From: Isoetes taiwanensis
Taxonomy: Eukaryota; Streptophyta; Lycopodiopsida; Isoetales; Isoetaceae
Assembly (NCBI GenBank): GCA_021234155.1
Contig: JAJEKV010000093.1
Coordinates: forward strand, 4,007,647 to 4,071,646
Length of the DNA: 64,000 nt
Direction of reading: 5' to 3'
Notes under the pieces: model-generated
The model's input: only the letters and a program-made list of their open reading frames with translations
Told to the model about the DNA's origin: nothing
Database searches by the model: none
Shown: piece by piece, positions 1 to 11,589 of the stretch
Layout of the letters: every line of letters starts with the position of its first letter
How positions within the stretch are numbered: position 1 is the stretch's first letter
Position numbers and translations under genes: made by a program

Positions 1-2250
1 TCTTAGCAAGCCAGCTAGTTGGCAGGGGTTTAGGAATTGTGCCACACGTTGGCATGACACACCAACACGCATTTCTATATACCATCATCAAGTGTCTTCC
101 GCCATACCTTTTATAGCATAGATAATTGTCCAAAAATTCATTCTACCAAGGTATTTTAGCTCAACACACCAAGTATACTCAGAGATATAGGTCTCTATGA
201 CCCCATGATAGTAGATATGCATGTTTAATTGGGTTTAGATTAGATAGAAGGCACAAATATAGGAACTGTAGAGACGATATACATAAATAATTGTTGTTTG
301 TTGTAGTATTAGCTGCTTCGTGCCCTTTAGGGCAGTCAAATAGGCCAGGCGAACCTTTGAGTTGCAGATCCTTAACCCCTCAACATCGTAGATACTTGAC
401 CACATCAAGCAATTCGAAAGGAGAGGACAATCTTATGGAGGAAGCTTCGGCAGTGTCAAAGATCAAGATGGTGAACAGGGGAGCTTGCATAAGTAGTGAA
501 GAGGAGACTACAGAAACGGCGATTGAGAAAACAAGAACAAACGCATGAGTTGCCAAGAAAGGCTATTCAACAACCAATGAGCATCAGGGCACTTACATCA
601 TTGATCGCATTAGAGAAGGAACATCTTCAGCCAAGGACGTTCTCCAAGTGTCATATTGTCTCGAGAAAGGACTCCATATCGATGGGCTATTATCACAACT
701 CCATCATCAACATGTAGAAGACTTCATCAAATATTCACATTTCAAGTCTTTAAGAGATGAGGCCAAATATACCTCCTGAAAAAGGTAACCATCTCAGACA
801 TATAGGATGGCAGGATCGGATATAGACTTCAAGCAGAAATGCTTTGACTAAATATGAATTACAAGCCATCAACGCTAGACTGCTCAAGAATAGGACTATG
901 GTTGGACCACAACCAACTTCTTCATCGCCAGCCTCGATTATCCAAGGCAGCTATACACCAACCTCGACAACACCATCTCCTTGCAAAAAATATCATGATG
1001 ACCTTCTAGCCTTAGAGTTTGAGGTCAGGTAGCAACAAGAAGAGGCACCATGCAGGGACCAAATAACAACACTAATAGTTGATTACTTCAAGATTATAGA
1101 CCCTGCACATGGTCGCGAATAGGCCTAACTCTCAAGAAGAGAGGGTGAATAATTCGAAGTGGTAAAGCACTCAACATCATCATCATTCTTATAATGGCAA
1201 TATAGGAGTGCCAAGACAAAGAATTGACAGGAATGAGATTGACAGTCATTACAATAATATCAAACCAAAAGAAGGATCATCCTCAAATCTTCTAACTTCT
1301 AAAACATGACGAATTATCATGGAAGATATTATAGAGTGGGAGAACATTATCTTCAAGCTTTGGGATGAGGCATCAAGACCTTACATCGTCAACTACGTCA
1401 TCAAATCCACTAGAATGGATACCCCTAAGGAAGAAAGTCAATATCAACATCAAGGAGGAACACAATTAAAATGAGTTCGACAAAAAGAGCAAGGCATATA
1501 AATAGTTATGGAACTTCTCAAGGAGATCAGATTCTCCAGCAACTCCTTGCTACTGCAATGACCTATGGGTAGATAGTCGAGTCTTTTTTCTTAATGTAAC
1601 ACGACCACGTGCTTCTAGGTGGATTATTGATTACCTTTGCACATAGACAAAGGGGTTTTGAATTTGTTTTATGAGAATGCAGAAGTGTACTCAGCTAGAA
1701 ATGTAAATTTGATGAGACCATCACTAATTAAAATTTTATTCATGTAACTATATGTATTGGGGTTTTCTGTGGGCCAACACTCAAAGCACCCAAATATTGC
1801 CCAGCAAATGTAACGACCATACGGATATATACTCGTATCTATAAAGATGGTCATCACATGGATGCAAAAGAATAGTTGCACAAAGCGGGGCTTACACTCG
1901 CAACCTTCTAGTTGCGAATTGTGCATCTTTGTGAAGTAGCTGCCAATACTTGTTAAAGACATTCCCTTGTGTCTTGTTCATATGCGAATCTATTTCCAAG
2001 AGGTTCTGGAACATTTCAGAACCTACATGCATGCACGACTAGATGTATATAGAGGCCTATTATTCTTGCTGAACCATTTCAGTTCAATGCCATCTTGAGC
2101 TTTCTAGATATCTGTCTTATGTTTATACTTGCCTTCGTGCTATTGTATTCTTGATTCTTCGTTATGTATCAAATTTCTTGCTGATCTTTGCATATTTCTC
2201 GCATATTCCTTGCATATTTTCCACATATTTTCCTTATTCTCTCGTAGGTT
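1..2250. other. Decayed sequence, no recognised gene
   Basis: AT-rich sequence with only short ORFs (longest about 97 codons, minus strand, 1669-1962) and frequent stops in all frames. I recognise no domain. Position upstream of a gypsy pol remnant on the same strand makes a decayed gag and 5' portion of that element possible, but no CCHC knuckle or protease motif is visible. Confidence 0.4.
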
Positions 2251-2254
2251 CATG

Positions 2255-4110
2255 GCAGTTTGAACCTAAGCATCCGATCGATTATCACTTTTAGAAGTTC
2301 CCACGGTGTAGAAATCAACTATGCGATTTATGGCAAGGACCTTTTGAGGATAGTTAATTCTTTCGAGAAATGGAGACGTTTTTTAGAAGGATCCCTTCAT
2401 AAGGTCATAATGTATACTGATCATCAAAATCTAGAATATTTTTAGTTTGCTCGAGTGCTCAACCGATATCAGGCCCAGTGGCATACTCAAGTATTATCCT
2501 GCATTAATTTATGATCAAGTACAATCTTGGGTCTCTCCAGCGAAAGCCTGATGCTTTGCATCGACACTCATATCGTGAGCCTAAGCCAAGTGATCTTGCA
2601 TTTGATCAACAATCACAGTTTAGTCTAGGGCCTGATCGATTCCAGCTTATAGCCATCACTTTGTTTGAGAGATCTCATGATACATTCTTATTGGAGTTTG
2701 TTTCGGTATCTCCCCCCTTGGACCCATTGGCTCAAGATGTATTTTTGCATTTTGGCTTAGCATCATCTTCTCGGTAAATGCAGTTGGATTATTATCGTTC
2801 TGAGATTTGAGATGGGCTTCAGTTCTGCGATGGACTTCTGTATGTTCCGGATGGCACCTCTAGGTTTCGGATTCTCCAGGCTTGCTATGACTCACCTATG
2901 GCCAAACATTTTAGAGTAAAGAAACTTATTAGTCGAGAGTATTTGTGGCTTGGGCTCTGCCGCTATGGCAAAGTTTGTATTCAACCCTGTGATATCTAGT
3001 GTTGAGCAAAGATTTTGACACAACTTTGTCAAGGGCTTCTTCAGCCACTGCCTGCCCTAAATGGATCTTAGAAGAGTATTTATGTAGAGCTTATTTCGGA
3101 GTTGCCACTCTCTCAGGGCTATGTTGCCATCATGGTCGATATTAATCGCTTCTCTAATATGGCTAATTTCATTCCTTGCAACGCCACCATCACCAAGGAG
3201 GGAACATCTCTTCTTCTTCTTCTTCTTCTTCTTCTTCTTCTTCTTCTTCTTCTTCTTCTTCTTCTTCTTCTTCTTCTTCTTCTTCTTGAAGTAGTTAGGC
3301 TCATGGATTGCCAGACACTATTGTTAGTAATCATAGACTTCAATTCATCACAGGCTTTTGGAGCTATTACATGTTGATCGCTCATTGACTTTCGATCATC
3401 ATTCAAAAAGTAATAGGCTAGCAGAGAGCACTAATCAGACTCTGAAAGAATATTTGAGGTGATTTATCAGTTACCAGCAAAATAATTGGATTGATTGACT
3501 TCCATTAGCCGAATTTACCTATAATAACTTAGTACATACTTCCACTGACCGGAATCCATTCTTTTTGAACTCTGGCCAACATCTTGTTGGTATTATCTTA
3601 GTGCTGCTAGATATGACTCTGTCAATCCTAGTGCCTTGACTCGAGAAACTCCATACTCTTCAATCAGATCTTCAATACTATCTGCTCCGTGCACATGATC
3701 ACTATCGGCATTATGTTGATTTAATCGTGATGAAGCTCCTACATTTATATTGGTGATTTTGTCTGGCTTCTCCATAGGGACATCACGTCCCTGCAACAAG
3801 CTTAACTATCATTGCCTTGGTCCTTACCGCATTATGATCCATATTAGCGATGTGGGATTCTGCTCGAGCTCCCTCCAATTGTTCATCCAATATTTCATAT
3901 TTCTCTATTGGAGCCCTATACACCTAATCCCTTCCCGGATCGCGTTCCTCCACCACCTCTATTAGTGAAAATTGCTGATTACAAGGAGTTTGAGATTCAA
4001 GAGATTTTGGATTCTAAGTTTCTTCGTCGGCAGTTATATGCTTTGTCGATTGGGAAGGATATTCTCCGTGATCGAACCTGGAAACTTGTCGAGATTTGAC
4101 TTACGCTCCA
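2255..4110 (+). mobile_element. Ty3/gypsy chromovirus pol remnant (Tcn1/Tf1-like)
   Basis: Degenerate pol 3' half in several frames. In order: RNase H tail (about 2290-2570, with TDHQNLEYF and a KPDALHRHSY segment), integrase zinc-finger region (about 2810-3000), integrase core (about 3030-3620, with VDINRFSNMANFIPCNATI, NQTLKEYLR and PLAEFTYNN), and a C-terminal chromodomain (about 3960-4105, with EFEIQEILDSKFLRRQLY, DWEGYSP in a shifted frame and DRTWKLVE). The chromodomain and the wording of the RNase H and integrase motifs resemble the Tf1/sushi/Tcn1 branch of chromoviruses better than the common angiosperm Tekay, Reina or CRM types; this placement is from memory. In-frame stops, frameshifts, loss of the central integrase segment and an internal microsatellite show it is dead. 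No LTRs were found. Confidence 0.75.
3210..3287 (+). repeat. (CTT)26 microsatellite inside an integrase remnant
   Basis: 78 bases of uninterrupted CTT trinucleotide, about 26 units. It sits where the integrase core should read from ...EGTS into ...EVVRL, so it expanded from a leucine/phenylalanine-coding stretch. The poly-leucine (plus) and poly-arginine (minus) ORFs over it are artefacts of the repeat. Confidence 0.95.
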
Positions 4111-4725
4111 ATCAAAACTGCGAAATTCCACCAGACAAGTACTCCAACTCCAACTCCAACTCCAACTCTGAGGACTTGACCTTTGAAGACTCGAAGCCCT
4201 CGTCAAAAGCGAGTCATGAATCTATGTCAGATGGCCCTACAATAGTGAAGTCCCGAATACTTTCTAAAATACTAACCCGTTTGAATATTCCAACGACCAC
4301 GCCCAAACCACCAACGCTCAAACGACGTGACATTCCTCGTAAAGCGTAGGTCGTGTTTTATGGGCGGAAAGGGCAGCTCTTGGATGGCAGAGATGCATCC
4401 CACATCTACTTTCAGTGCATCATAGCCGTTCCATTTTAAGCCTTGTTTCTTTTGTTTTGCCGGAGAAGCAACTGCAGGATCCAGCTATGGGGGACAAAAG
4501 CTCGAGCTGGACTTGTTTACTCCTAAAACTTAATAATCTACAGATTTTTCCTGCACAATTTAGATCCTTAGCTTCGGCGCAGTATTGGGTTCAGCATTTT
4601 GATTTTTCGTGAACCAATGCGCATCTCTATTCGACTGAATTTGGGTATGAAGCTGCTCCCTGGAGGCCAGAATTCAAAAGGGGAGCTCTCATTCTTGGGT
4701 TTCAGTGCAGTAGATCTGTTTGTCT
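4111..4725. other. Gap between chromovirus remnant and GAUT gene
   Basis: It includes the Ser/Pro-rich tail of the chromovirus (to about 4350) and then about 375 bases that should hold the promoter and 5' UTR of the downstream galacturonosyltransferase gene. No convincing TATA box was seen. Confidence 0.4.
4141..4169 (+). repeat. Short CTCCAA hexamer tandem repeat
   Basis: Nearly five copies of a six-base unit just downstream of the chromodomain remnant. It would encode alternating Thr-Pro or Asn-Ser in the element's C-terminal tail. Confidence 0.85.
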
Positions 4726-7700
4726 ATGGCCCTGCGTAGCAGACGTAGCTCCCAGCAACTTCGTGCTACTGGTAAAACAACAAATGGAGACGATCTGTGG
4801 TTCTTTTTGTGGCACTGATAATCATTACCTCGTTAATCTTCTTGGCTGGACAAGCAGTGAATATCAGCTATAGTTTAGGTATGTAGTCATTAACTTGAAG
4901 TGTGCAATAGAGTTTCGAGTTGCTATTACAATAAAATGTAGATCGCAGATCAAAGTTCACAAAACATCCTGCTTACACGACAAAGATTTTAATAAGTTAG
5001 TACTTGCAGGCAAAGGAGAAATAGTCGATTGGTCATTTAACTTTGTAAGCAACCCTCACTTGCCATCATTTTTTCTTCAGTTTGATTAGTTAATATTCTT
5101 ATAGCTGGTTTTCTCACCGATTCACCAGATTGACACAGAAGGTAGCAGAACACTTAGTGCTTTCAAACAGTTTCAGACACTTCTCCCTGAAAAGGTTAGC
5201 TTACTCTTCGATTCTACAAACCCATTTTGGTGGAAGAAGTATGTAAGCGTAACATCTATTGAGTACTATTTATATCATTGCTGTGGTTCATTGAAATATG
5301 GCTGACCTTTCAAATCTCTTTAATTGAAAAACAAGCATTAAATATAAGGATGCTTTGGGGGATAAGATTGATTTTTCAAGTTCCCTACATGAAAATTAAG
5401 AAATCGAGCATTAAATCTAAGGATGCTTTTGGAGATAAAATTGAAAAGGTTGTTCTTGGGAGACACTAAATTGCATTTTGTTGGAGGAAAGGAAAGAGAG
5501 TGATAGTTTAAATTTGACCTGTACTTGTTATTGTCTGCGGAGACTGAATGATTTCCAACCACGTTAATATAAACTTCTTAGATTCAAACAAATGCGGAAC
5601 TAATCATTAGTCCAAGGCTTATGTTGAACTTCAGGTGACTTCAGAAGGACAGATGATTGCTTATTTTTATTGACATTTATTGCTAGGCAGTTATGCAAGT
5701 GACGCAAAGAATAGGCAGTTATGCAAGTGATGTAAAGAATACATAGATATATACATTTCTTGCCGCATTTCTTGAAAGCAATACTTGAAGGAACAGACTA
5801 GATTAGTTCCTGTACATGATAAATCTCTGCATATCTATGTTCTGTTACTAATCTGGTTATATGGCAGCCTAGTCCAATAGGGAGTCCCAAGCAATGACAA
5901 CGAGTCTAATTAGCTCATGCTCATGCCCTAAAAATGACAGTAGGATGTATAATATATTATTAAGGCCACAATTCTGTGGGTAATGTGGCTTAGTTGTGCT
6001 TATCTTGTTGTGTTTGCCCAAGGAACCTTCTGTTTTTGCTTGCCACAAAGTAATGCACGCTTATTCAATTCCTATTTTTGCTCCCCAGCTGTGTATGCTG
6101 TTAATTTGGTTACATACCCCTTAAATTATTGACATATCCAAGCTGCTGTATTGATGGTAGGCAAGATCTCTATGAGGTTGATGTAAAGCCGGCATCTGTA
6201 GGACAGCAGTCACAAGTAGCTAGCTGTACAACCTTTGAATGGACATGGGATTCTGCATACTGGTTCCTTTTATCGTAGCATTGATATGACATTTTTCGCT
6301 TTTGGCAGCACTTTGATTTGACCATGAAAGACTCCTGGTTTGCAGGTATTGCAAGCCATCTCTGCAGCGGCAGAAAGTTTTGGATTGGATAAAAATGTTT
6401 CATCTCCTAACGTCACCACTAATGTCACCTCTATAAACATTACAGCATACCAGGTATTACTACTTTCCTAGCTAAAGTACATTATGTGAAACTTATTTAA
6501 GATTCTTCATTACTTTGTCTTCAGGAAGATGGATCGTCCATTAAAGATCAAGAAGTATCCATACCTCAAACTAATCACTCCACTAATATAGAGTTTGACG
6601 ACCAGCCAAACCTAGATTTCAGAGGTAGTATCACACAGACATTTTTTCCTGCCGAGACATTGATTAATTGGAGCCTCCTTTTTCTAGATGAAAAGAACAT
6701 GATTAGAGGCGAGACTCTGGCCCAGGTAGATACAACATCCAATACCAACAATGAAGATTGGCTGGAGGAAATTGATGAAGAGAAAGATGATGTAGCTGGT
6801 GAAGTAGCTTCCAATGTTTTTTTCCATGTCATGTTCTGTCTCTATTCTAAATATTGTAGAAAATACAAAAGTTTACTTTTGTTGTGGATGTTAAATTTTT
6901 TAGATGAAATGGACCTGGTTAGAACGGAGGTATTGACCCAGATAGATGCGACATCCAAGGTCAACAATGATAGCCATGAACTGATTGATGATCTAGATGG
7001 GCAGAAAACAGATCAAGCTGGTATATATTTCAATTTTCACATTTTTTATGTTTGCCATGAAAGTGGTTAATTTGGGATTTTGTAGGGGAAGCGAACACAA
7101 CTAAAAGTAAGATTCTGGCTCAGGTAGATGGAATATCCAAGCCAGTCAATGCAAATGAGCAGGAGCAAATACAAGGTATAGACAGCAAGGAAGCAAATAT
7201 GGCCGGTAAAATTGATTCTCAATACTTTTCCATGTTTAGGGCCTGCATTCATGTATATCTGTTCTTATGTCCATATATTTCAGGCATCGAGGGAGCAACA
7301 AAGACAATGGAAGACATTATATCTAAGCCTTCTAGGAGGGTAATTTAATGGTTCTATCAAATGGGATGTTCTATATGATAAACAAAGTATAAACACATTG
7401 TTCAATTGTTTTCACAGAGAAGGCGTAGGCGTCAAAAGTCATTGCAAACTGCATCTAAGGAGAGATTTAGACATGTGGATAGTAGGCAAGACAGTCAGAG
7501 GCCAAATGAAAAGTACTCAGATTTTCTGATCAAGACTGTACAAAATCAGCTTACAACAGGAAGAGCTTACATGATATTGGCACAGGAAAGACATGAGTTG
7601 AAACTTGTTCAAGATTTGGAACAACAGATCAATGAAATGCAAGATGCAATTGGAGATGCCAGTACTGATAAAGCACTGCCTAGAAGGTGATGTTTTACTT

Positions 7701-9471
7701 GCATCATGCATTTCATTGAGAAGATATCCCTTAACTTTTATTATGCTGCAGTATGCCTGTGAAAATAAGAGCTATGGAATCACTCTTATCCAAAGCAAAA
7801 TACCAGATTTACAACTGTCCTTCAACGGTGAAAAAGCTGATGACGATGCTACACAGTGCAGAAAAGAATACACATCTCTTGAAAAAGGAAAGCATCTATT
7901 TGAGCCAGATTGCTGCTAAGACTGTTCCAAAAGGCCTGCACTGCTTATCAATGCGGTTGACTGTGGAATACAATATACTGTCTATGAACAACCAACCGAT
8001 AATATTCTTGCCGCAGCCGTTGTTGTGAATTCAACAGTTATGCATGCAAAGGTATGGTCTTGTTTTCTGTATAAATGTCTTTAGTAAACAATTTTACAAC
8101 CGAGAACCATGCTAGGTTAGTAGATACACTTGAAATTGGAAAGCACGATGGCATCTGATCCAAGTTTACTTTTTTTTTTCTCGAAGCTTCCTGATGATTT
8201 TCCTTTAGGTTTCTTTTCTCTTTCCCCACACCATTCCAATGAGATTTTTTTATCAATTTTTTCTCAATGCAATTCGAATGTTCTCATTTCCCAAATAATA
8301 TGTAAGGTGACCCTTACGTGGTTTGAATTGTTTTGTTTCACAGTTTCACATTTACCTAACTTTGGGCGGTTGTGAACAGGAGCCTGATTTACATGTTTTT
8401 CATATAGTGACGGATAAGCTGAATTATGATGCTATGAGGATGTGGTTTTTGACGAATCCACCAGGGAATGCAACCATTGAGGTTCAAAACATTGATACCT
8501 TCACATGGCTTAACTCTACATACTCTCCAGTTTTGCGACAGCTTGAATCTGCGAATATGAAGAACTACTATTTTAAAACAAACAGTTTATCAAATGCGTC
8601 TGCTGCTACTGGCTTGAAATACCGCAATCCAAAATACCTATCAATGCTTAATCATCTACGATTTTATCTTCCTCAAATATATCCAAAATTGTCCAAGATG
8701 ATCTTTCTTGATGATGACATAATTGTCAAAAGAGATTTAAGCCCTTTGTGGGTTATTGATTTGCATGGCAACGTAAATGGTGCAGTAGAAACCTGCGGAG
8801 AAAGTTTTCACCGGTTTGATAAGTATCTTAACTTTTCGAATCCAATCATTGCCAGGAACTTTGATCCAAATGCTTGTGGCTGGGCCTACAGTATGAACGT
8901 ATTTGATTTACTGCAATGGAAGAAGAAAGACATTACTGGGATTTATCACGGGTGGCAAAAATGGTATTGGCTACTTCTCGCTTAAAATCTTTTTGTATTT
9001 TTGTCCTTTGTGCATTGGTTTGTAATAGTTTCAGCTTGTTGGATTGGACTGATATACATGTGATCTCAAACAGAATGAAGATCGAACACTCTGGAAGTTG
9101 GGCACATTACCACCAGGACTTATCACATTCTATAACTTGACATATCCACTAGAAAGCATTGGCATGTCCTGGGACTTGGTTATAGACCTGATGTGCCACA
9201 AAAAAGATGATGTTGATAAGGCTGCTGTTCTACATTTCAATGGCAATATATGAAGCCCTGGCTGGAAATAAGCATTCCCAAATACAAGCGATATTGGACA
9301 AAATACGTGAGATACGATAATCCATTTGTACAAGGTTGTAACATCAGCCTTAATAAAGGTGGACCCTATATTTATTTGGATCTGCCGAATTCAATTCCAT
9401 TTATTCAGATTCTTTTTTGCTTGCTTGAAATAACCCATACTTGTGCATGGAAAGCGTCAAAGTGCCAATGA
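4726..9471 (+). pseudogene. GAUT1: GAUT1-like galacturonosyltransferase gene, multi-exon, broken
   Basis: GT8-family alpha-1,4-galacturonosyltransferase, which in plants builds homogalacturonan in the Golgi. Exon 1 (4726-4878) starts MALRSRR and encodes a type II membrane anchor (VALIIITSLIFLAGQAV). Further exons: about 5105-5194, about 6161-6215, 6346-6453, 6525-6624, 6688-6798, 6904-7020, 7086-7205, 7284-7339, 7418-7686, 7752-8051, 8380-8963 and 9074-about 9360, nearly all with AG/GT borders. Exon 7418-7686 plus 7752 onward is the conserved GAUT stem (LSKAKYQIYNC, AAKTVPKGLHCLSMRL). Exon 8380-8963 holds the catalytic core: the DDD metal site at 8710-8718, NPKYLSMLNHLRFYLP, GAVETCGESFHRFDKYLNF. 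The last exon has LWKLGTLPPGLITFYNL and HFNGN. Wording is closest to Arabidopsis GAUT1 as I remember it. Breaks: about 20 codons missing with a frame change near 7990-8003; single-A slips near 4781 and at the 8963 exon end; -1 near 9153, +1 near 9200, +2 near 9248. The expected stop after the conserved C-terminus is absent; the frame runs on to 9471. Confidence 0.85.
6688..7205 (+). repeat. Tandem array of three homologous GAUT stem exons
   Basis: Exons 6688-6798 (111 nt), 6904-7020 (117 nt) and 7086-7205 (120 nt) are all phase 1-1 symmetric and encode versions of one unit: an acidic start, then L(A/T)Q(V/I)D, (T/A/G)(T/I)S, an Asn-rich stretch, an acidic run, and Ala before the same split Gly/Asp codon. 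Each donor interrupts a codon after G, and the introns are short (65-105 nt). A shortened fourth relative may be exon 7284-7339. The array lies in the stem between the membrane anchor and the catalytic domain and looks like serial exon duplication. Confidence 0.8.
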
Positions 9472-9929
9472 AAGATCTCTACAACTTGAAGGTAATATGT
9501 TGGACAAAACCTTTACCATCCATTGCATTTATATAATTATAAGTCATGGCTTGGTTGCAGGCACGGTTTGGAGATCTACCACAGTTGGTTGATTGATTTC
9601 TGTGCATTCTTTGGACTTGCAAAATCCTCTGTAGAGATCATTCATATTTTGCAAGCAACAACTTGGAGGTGCTTGAAATTTGAAATGGTACCATCAATGG
9701 GATGTATGAATTGGATCCAACAAGCAAGCTTAGCAATGGAAGGTCCCAAATTTATGATAAATACAGAAGACATAGGATTTGGTTGCTTAGTGTTCCTTCT
9801 TTCCACAATGGCATGTTTGCAATGTTACGGTAAAATCTCAAAATGCCAAGAAGTAAAAGATGTTTAATCATTCTAAATGAATGGCGCCACTACCATGGGC
9901 TTATCTAAATGTAACTTGGTAAAAATATA
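9472..9929. other. Unassigned sequence downstream of GAUT
   Basis: It contains an open frame of 114 codons (9523-9867, plus strand) that I do not recognise and that has no clear link to the GAUT frame. It may be decayed 3' UTR or part of another mobile element. Confidence 0.35.
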
Positions 9930-11400
9930 ATAATAATAATATATTTAATCATGCCCTTTGGGACCTTGGAGTGATGGAGCGGCAGGTTACAACATCTCTT
10001 TTTGTTTTTAACAAATCTATTTTACTCATGTATAAACCTAAAGCATCAGGTGACATATCTAACAGTGAATGAAAGCTGATGAAGTTGATGTCAAAGACAT
10101 CTCGTAAGTGTTGATAAGCCGAGTAATGAAGGAAGACATGTGCCTCGTCTTCCACTTTGTTTGATTCACATAACAAGCATTTTCAATCTTCTATTGGAAT
10201 CTTTGCCCAACCCCCTGTCTCTACTCCAAGACGATGAGAACTAGTTCTGTACCTGGCAATGGTCTGTTTTGTATGTCTTGGTACCTTCGACCCTAAATAT
10301 GCTTGGTTTGTGTATAGAGCCATAGGTTTTACTTCTTCTCTATAATAATCCATCCGAAACCCTGGTTTGGCCCAATGTTTGTTCACAGCTAGCATCTACA
10401 TTAAATCTTTCGTCCCTACATCCGTGTCTGGCCAATTATCCACAGTAATCGCCCAATTCTCAGCCCATTTTGTAGCATCACTGTACCAACTCGATTCCGT
10501 TGATTGGTTCATCGCCTCCTTGGAGAAGCCGTTATCAGCTTGTTTTCGTGGCCTGTTGACAAAGTTTATGGTCTGATTCAAGGCGTCATCTTCCAACGGG
10601 ATCAATTCCGCCTCGACTAAAATTATTGCACGAGGAGTTTGGTGTTTAATACCTAGTTCTTCTATCAAGGAAGCTTTCAAAACAGCTTCTATTTGGTCCC
10701 AATACTCTCTTGAGATAGCTGGCCCAATCTGTGAGACATAATTTGTGGCATTTCCTCAACATGCCATACAAAGCCACTTTTCCTCCGGCAATTCTTTTCT
10801 TTATGCATGCTTTCCATCTGTAATTAGAATAGAACTGAAACCCAAGTATTTGTAACAATCCATGACTTCTAGTTTATCTCCATTGTAGAACAGGTCTAGT
10901 CTACTTACAGTCCCACATATCATTGCCTTCGACTTCCCCAGATTAACCTGCATCTTTCTTTCTTCATAGAAATGTGCTAACACATCTAGATGTCTTTGTA
11001 ATACTTTAGGTCTATCTGCGAGAAGAATCATATCGTCTGCATACAGTAAAAGCTGGATCACAAAATTACCTAACCGGGTACCCTCTGTACCACTATTCCG
11101 AAGCCATTCCTCAAGTTCATCAATATACAGACCGAACAAAGTAGGTGACAAAGGGTAGCCCTGCCGTACCCCTATGGTGTTATCTACTAGGTCTGATACT
11201 CCAGTTCCCAGATTGATAACCACGTCCTCATACAGGCAAGCCACTGAGCTCCATAAAGAATCTGGACACCTAGCCTTTCCATTCTCCTATCTAGGTCATC
11301 CCTTGGCACAGTATCTAAAGCAATCTTGCCAACTATTACAATGATGTCCTGGTTTTCTCTGCTTACTGCACCCAAAGCTTGCATCTGCGGCATGAATTGG
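9930..11400 (-). mobile_element. LINE retrotransposon 3' part, minus strand
   Basis: Minus-strand reverse transcriptase of a non-LTR element, 5' truncated. Reading from 11400 down: ALDTVPRDDLDRRM (RT palm A region), TIGVRQGYPLSPTLFGLYID, the YADD catalytic box at 11032-11043, NLGKSKAMICG, YKYLGF, a C-terminal helix-rich part (ELGIKHQTPRAI, INFVNRPRKQ), and a Cys/His knuckle (CESNKVEDEAHVFLHYS). It ends in a short ATT-type simple repeat (plus-strand TAATAATAATAA at about 9930-9945), as LINE 3' tails do. Frameshifts separate the segments. The 'FRKAFDTVPR'-type palm distinguishes it from the angiosperm L1 majority. Confidence 0.85.
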
Positions 11401-11589
11401 GAGATTTGTTAGCAAGATAGCATCTAGACCCAAGTAACTTGGGTATGAAAGTCTTATTGGTTCGTTGCGCGTTAATAGATCCTTTCAAGACAACCTTCAA
11501 ATAAGCATGATTGGATTGCTACTTATCTCAAAATTTGTGATTAAGTGGGAGCTTCTAAGGGGCATCGCATAATCTACTGTACTCTCCCC

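Noticed and set aside
3119-3406. Arginine-rich minus-strand ORF and leucine-rich plus-strand ORF
   Set aside because: Both are direct translations of the CTT microsatellite; the flanking residues are integrase remnants only on the plus strand.
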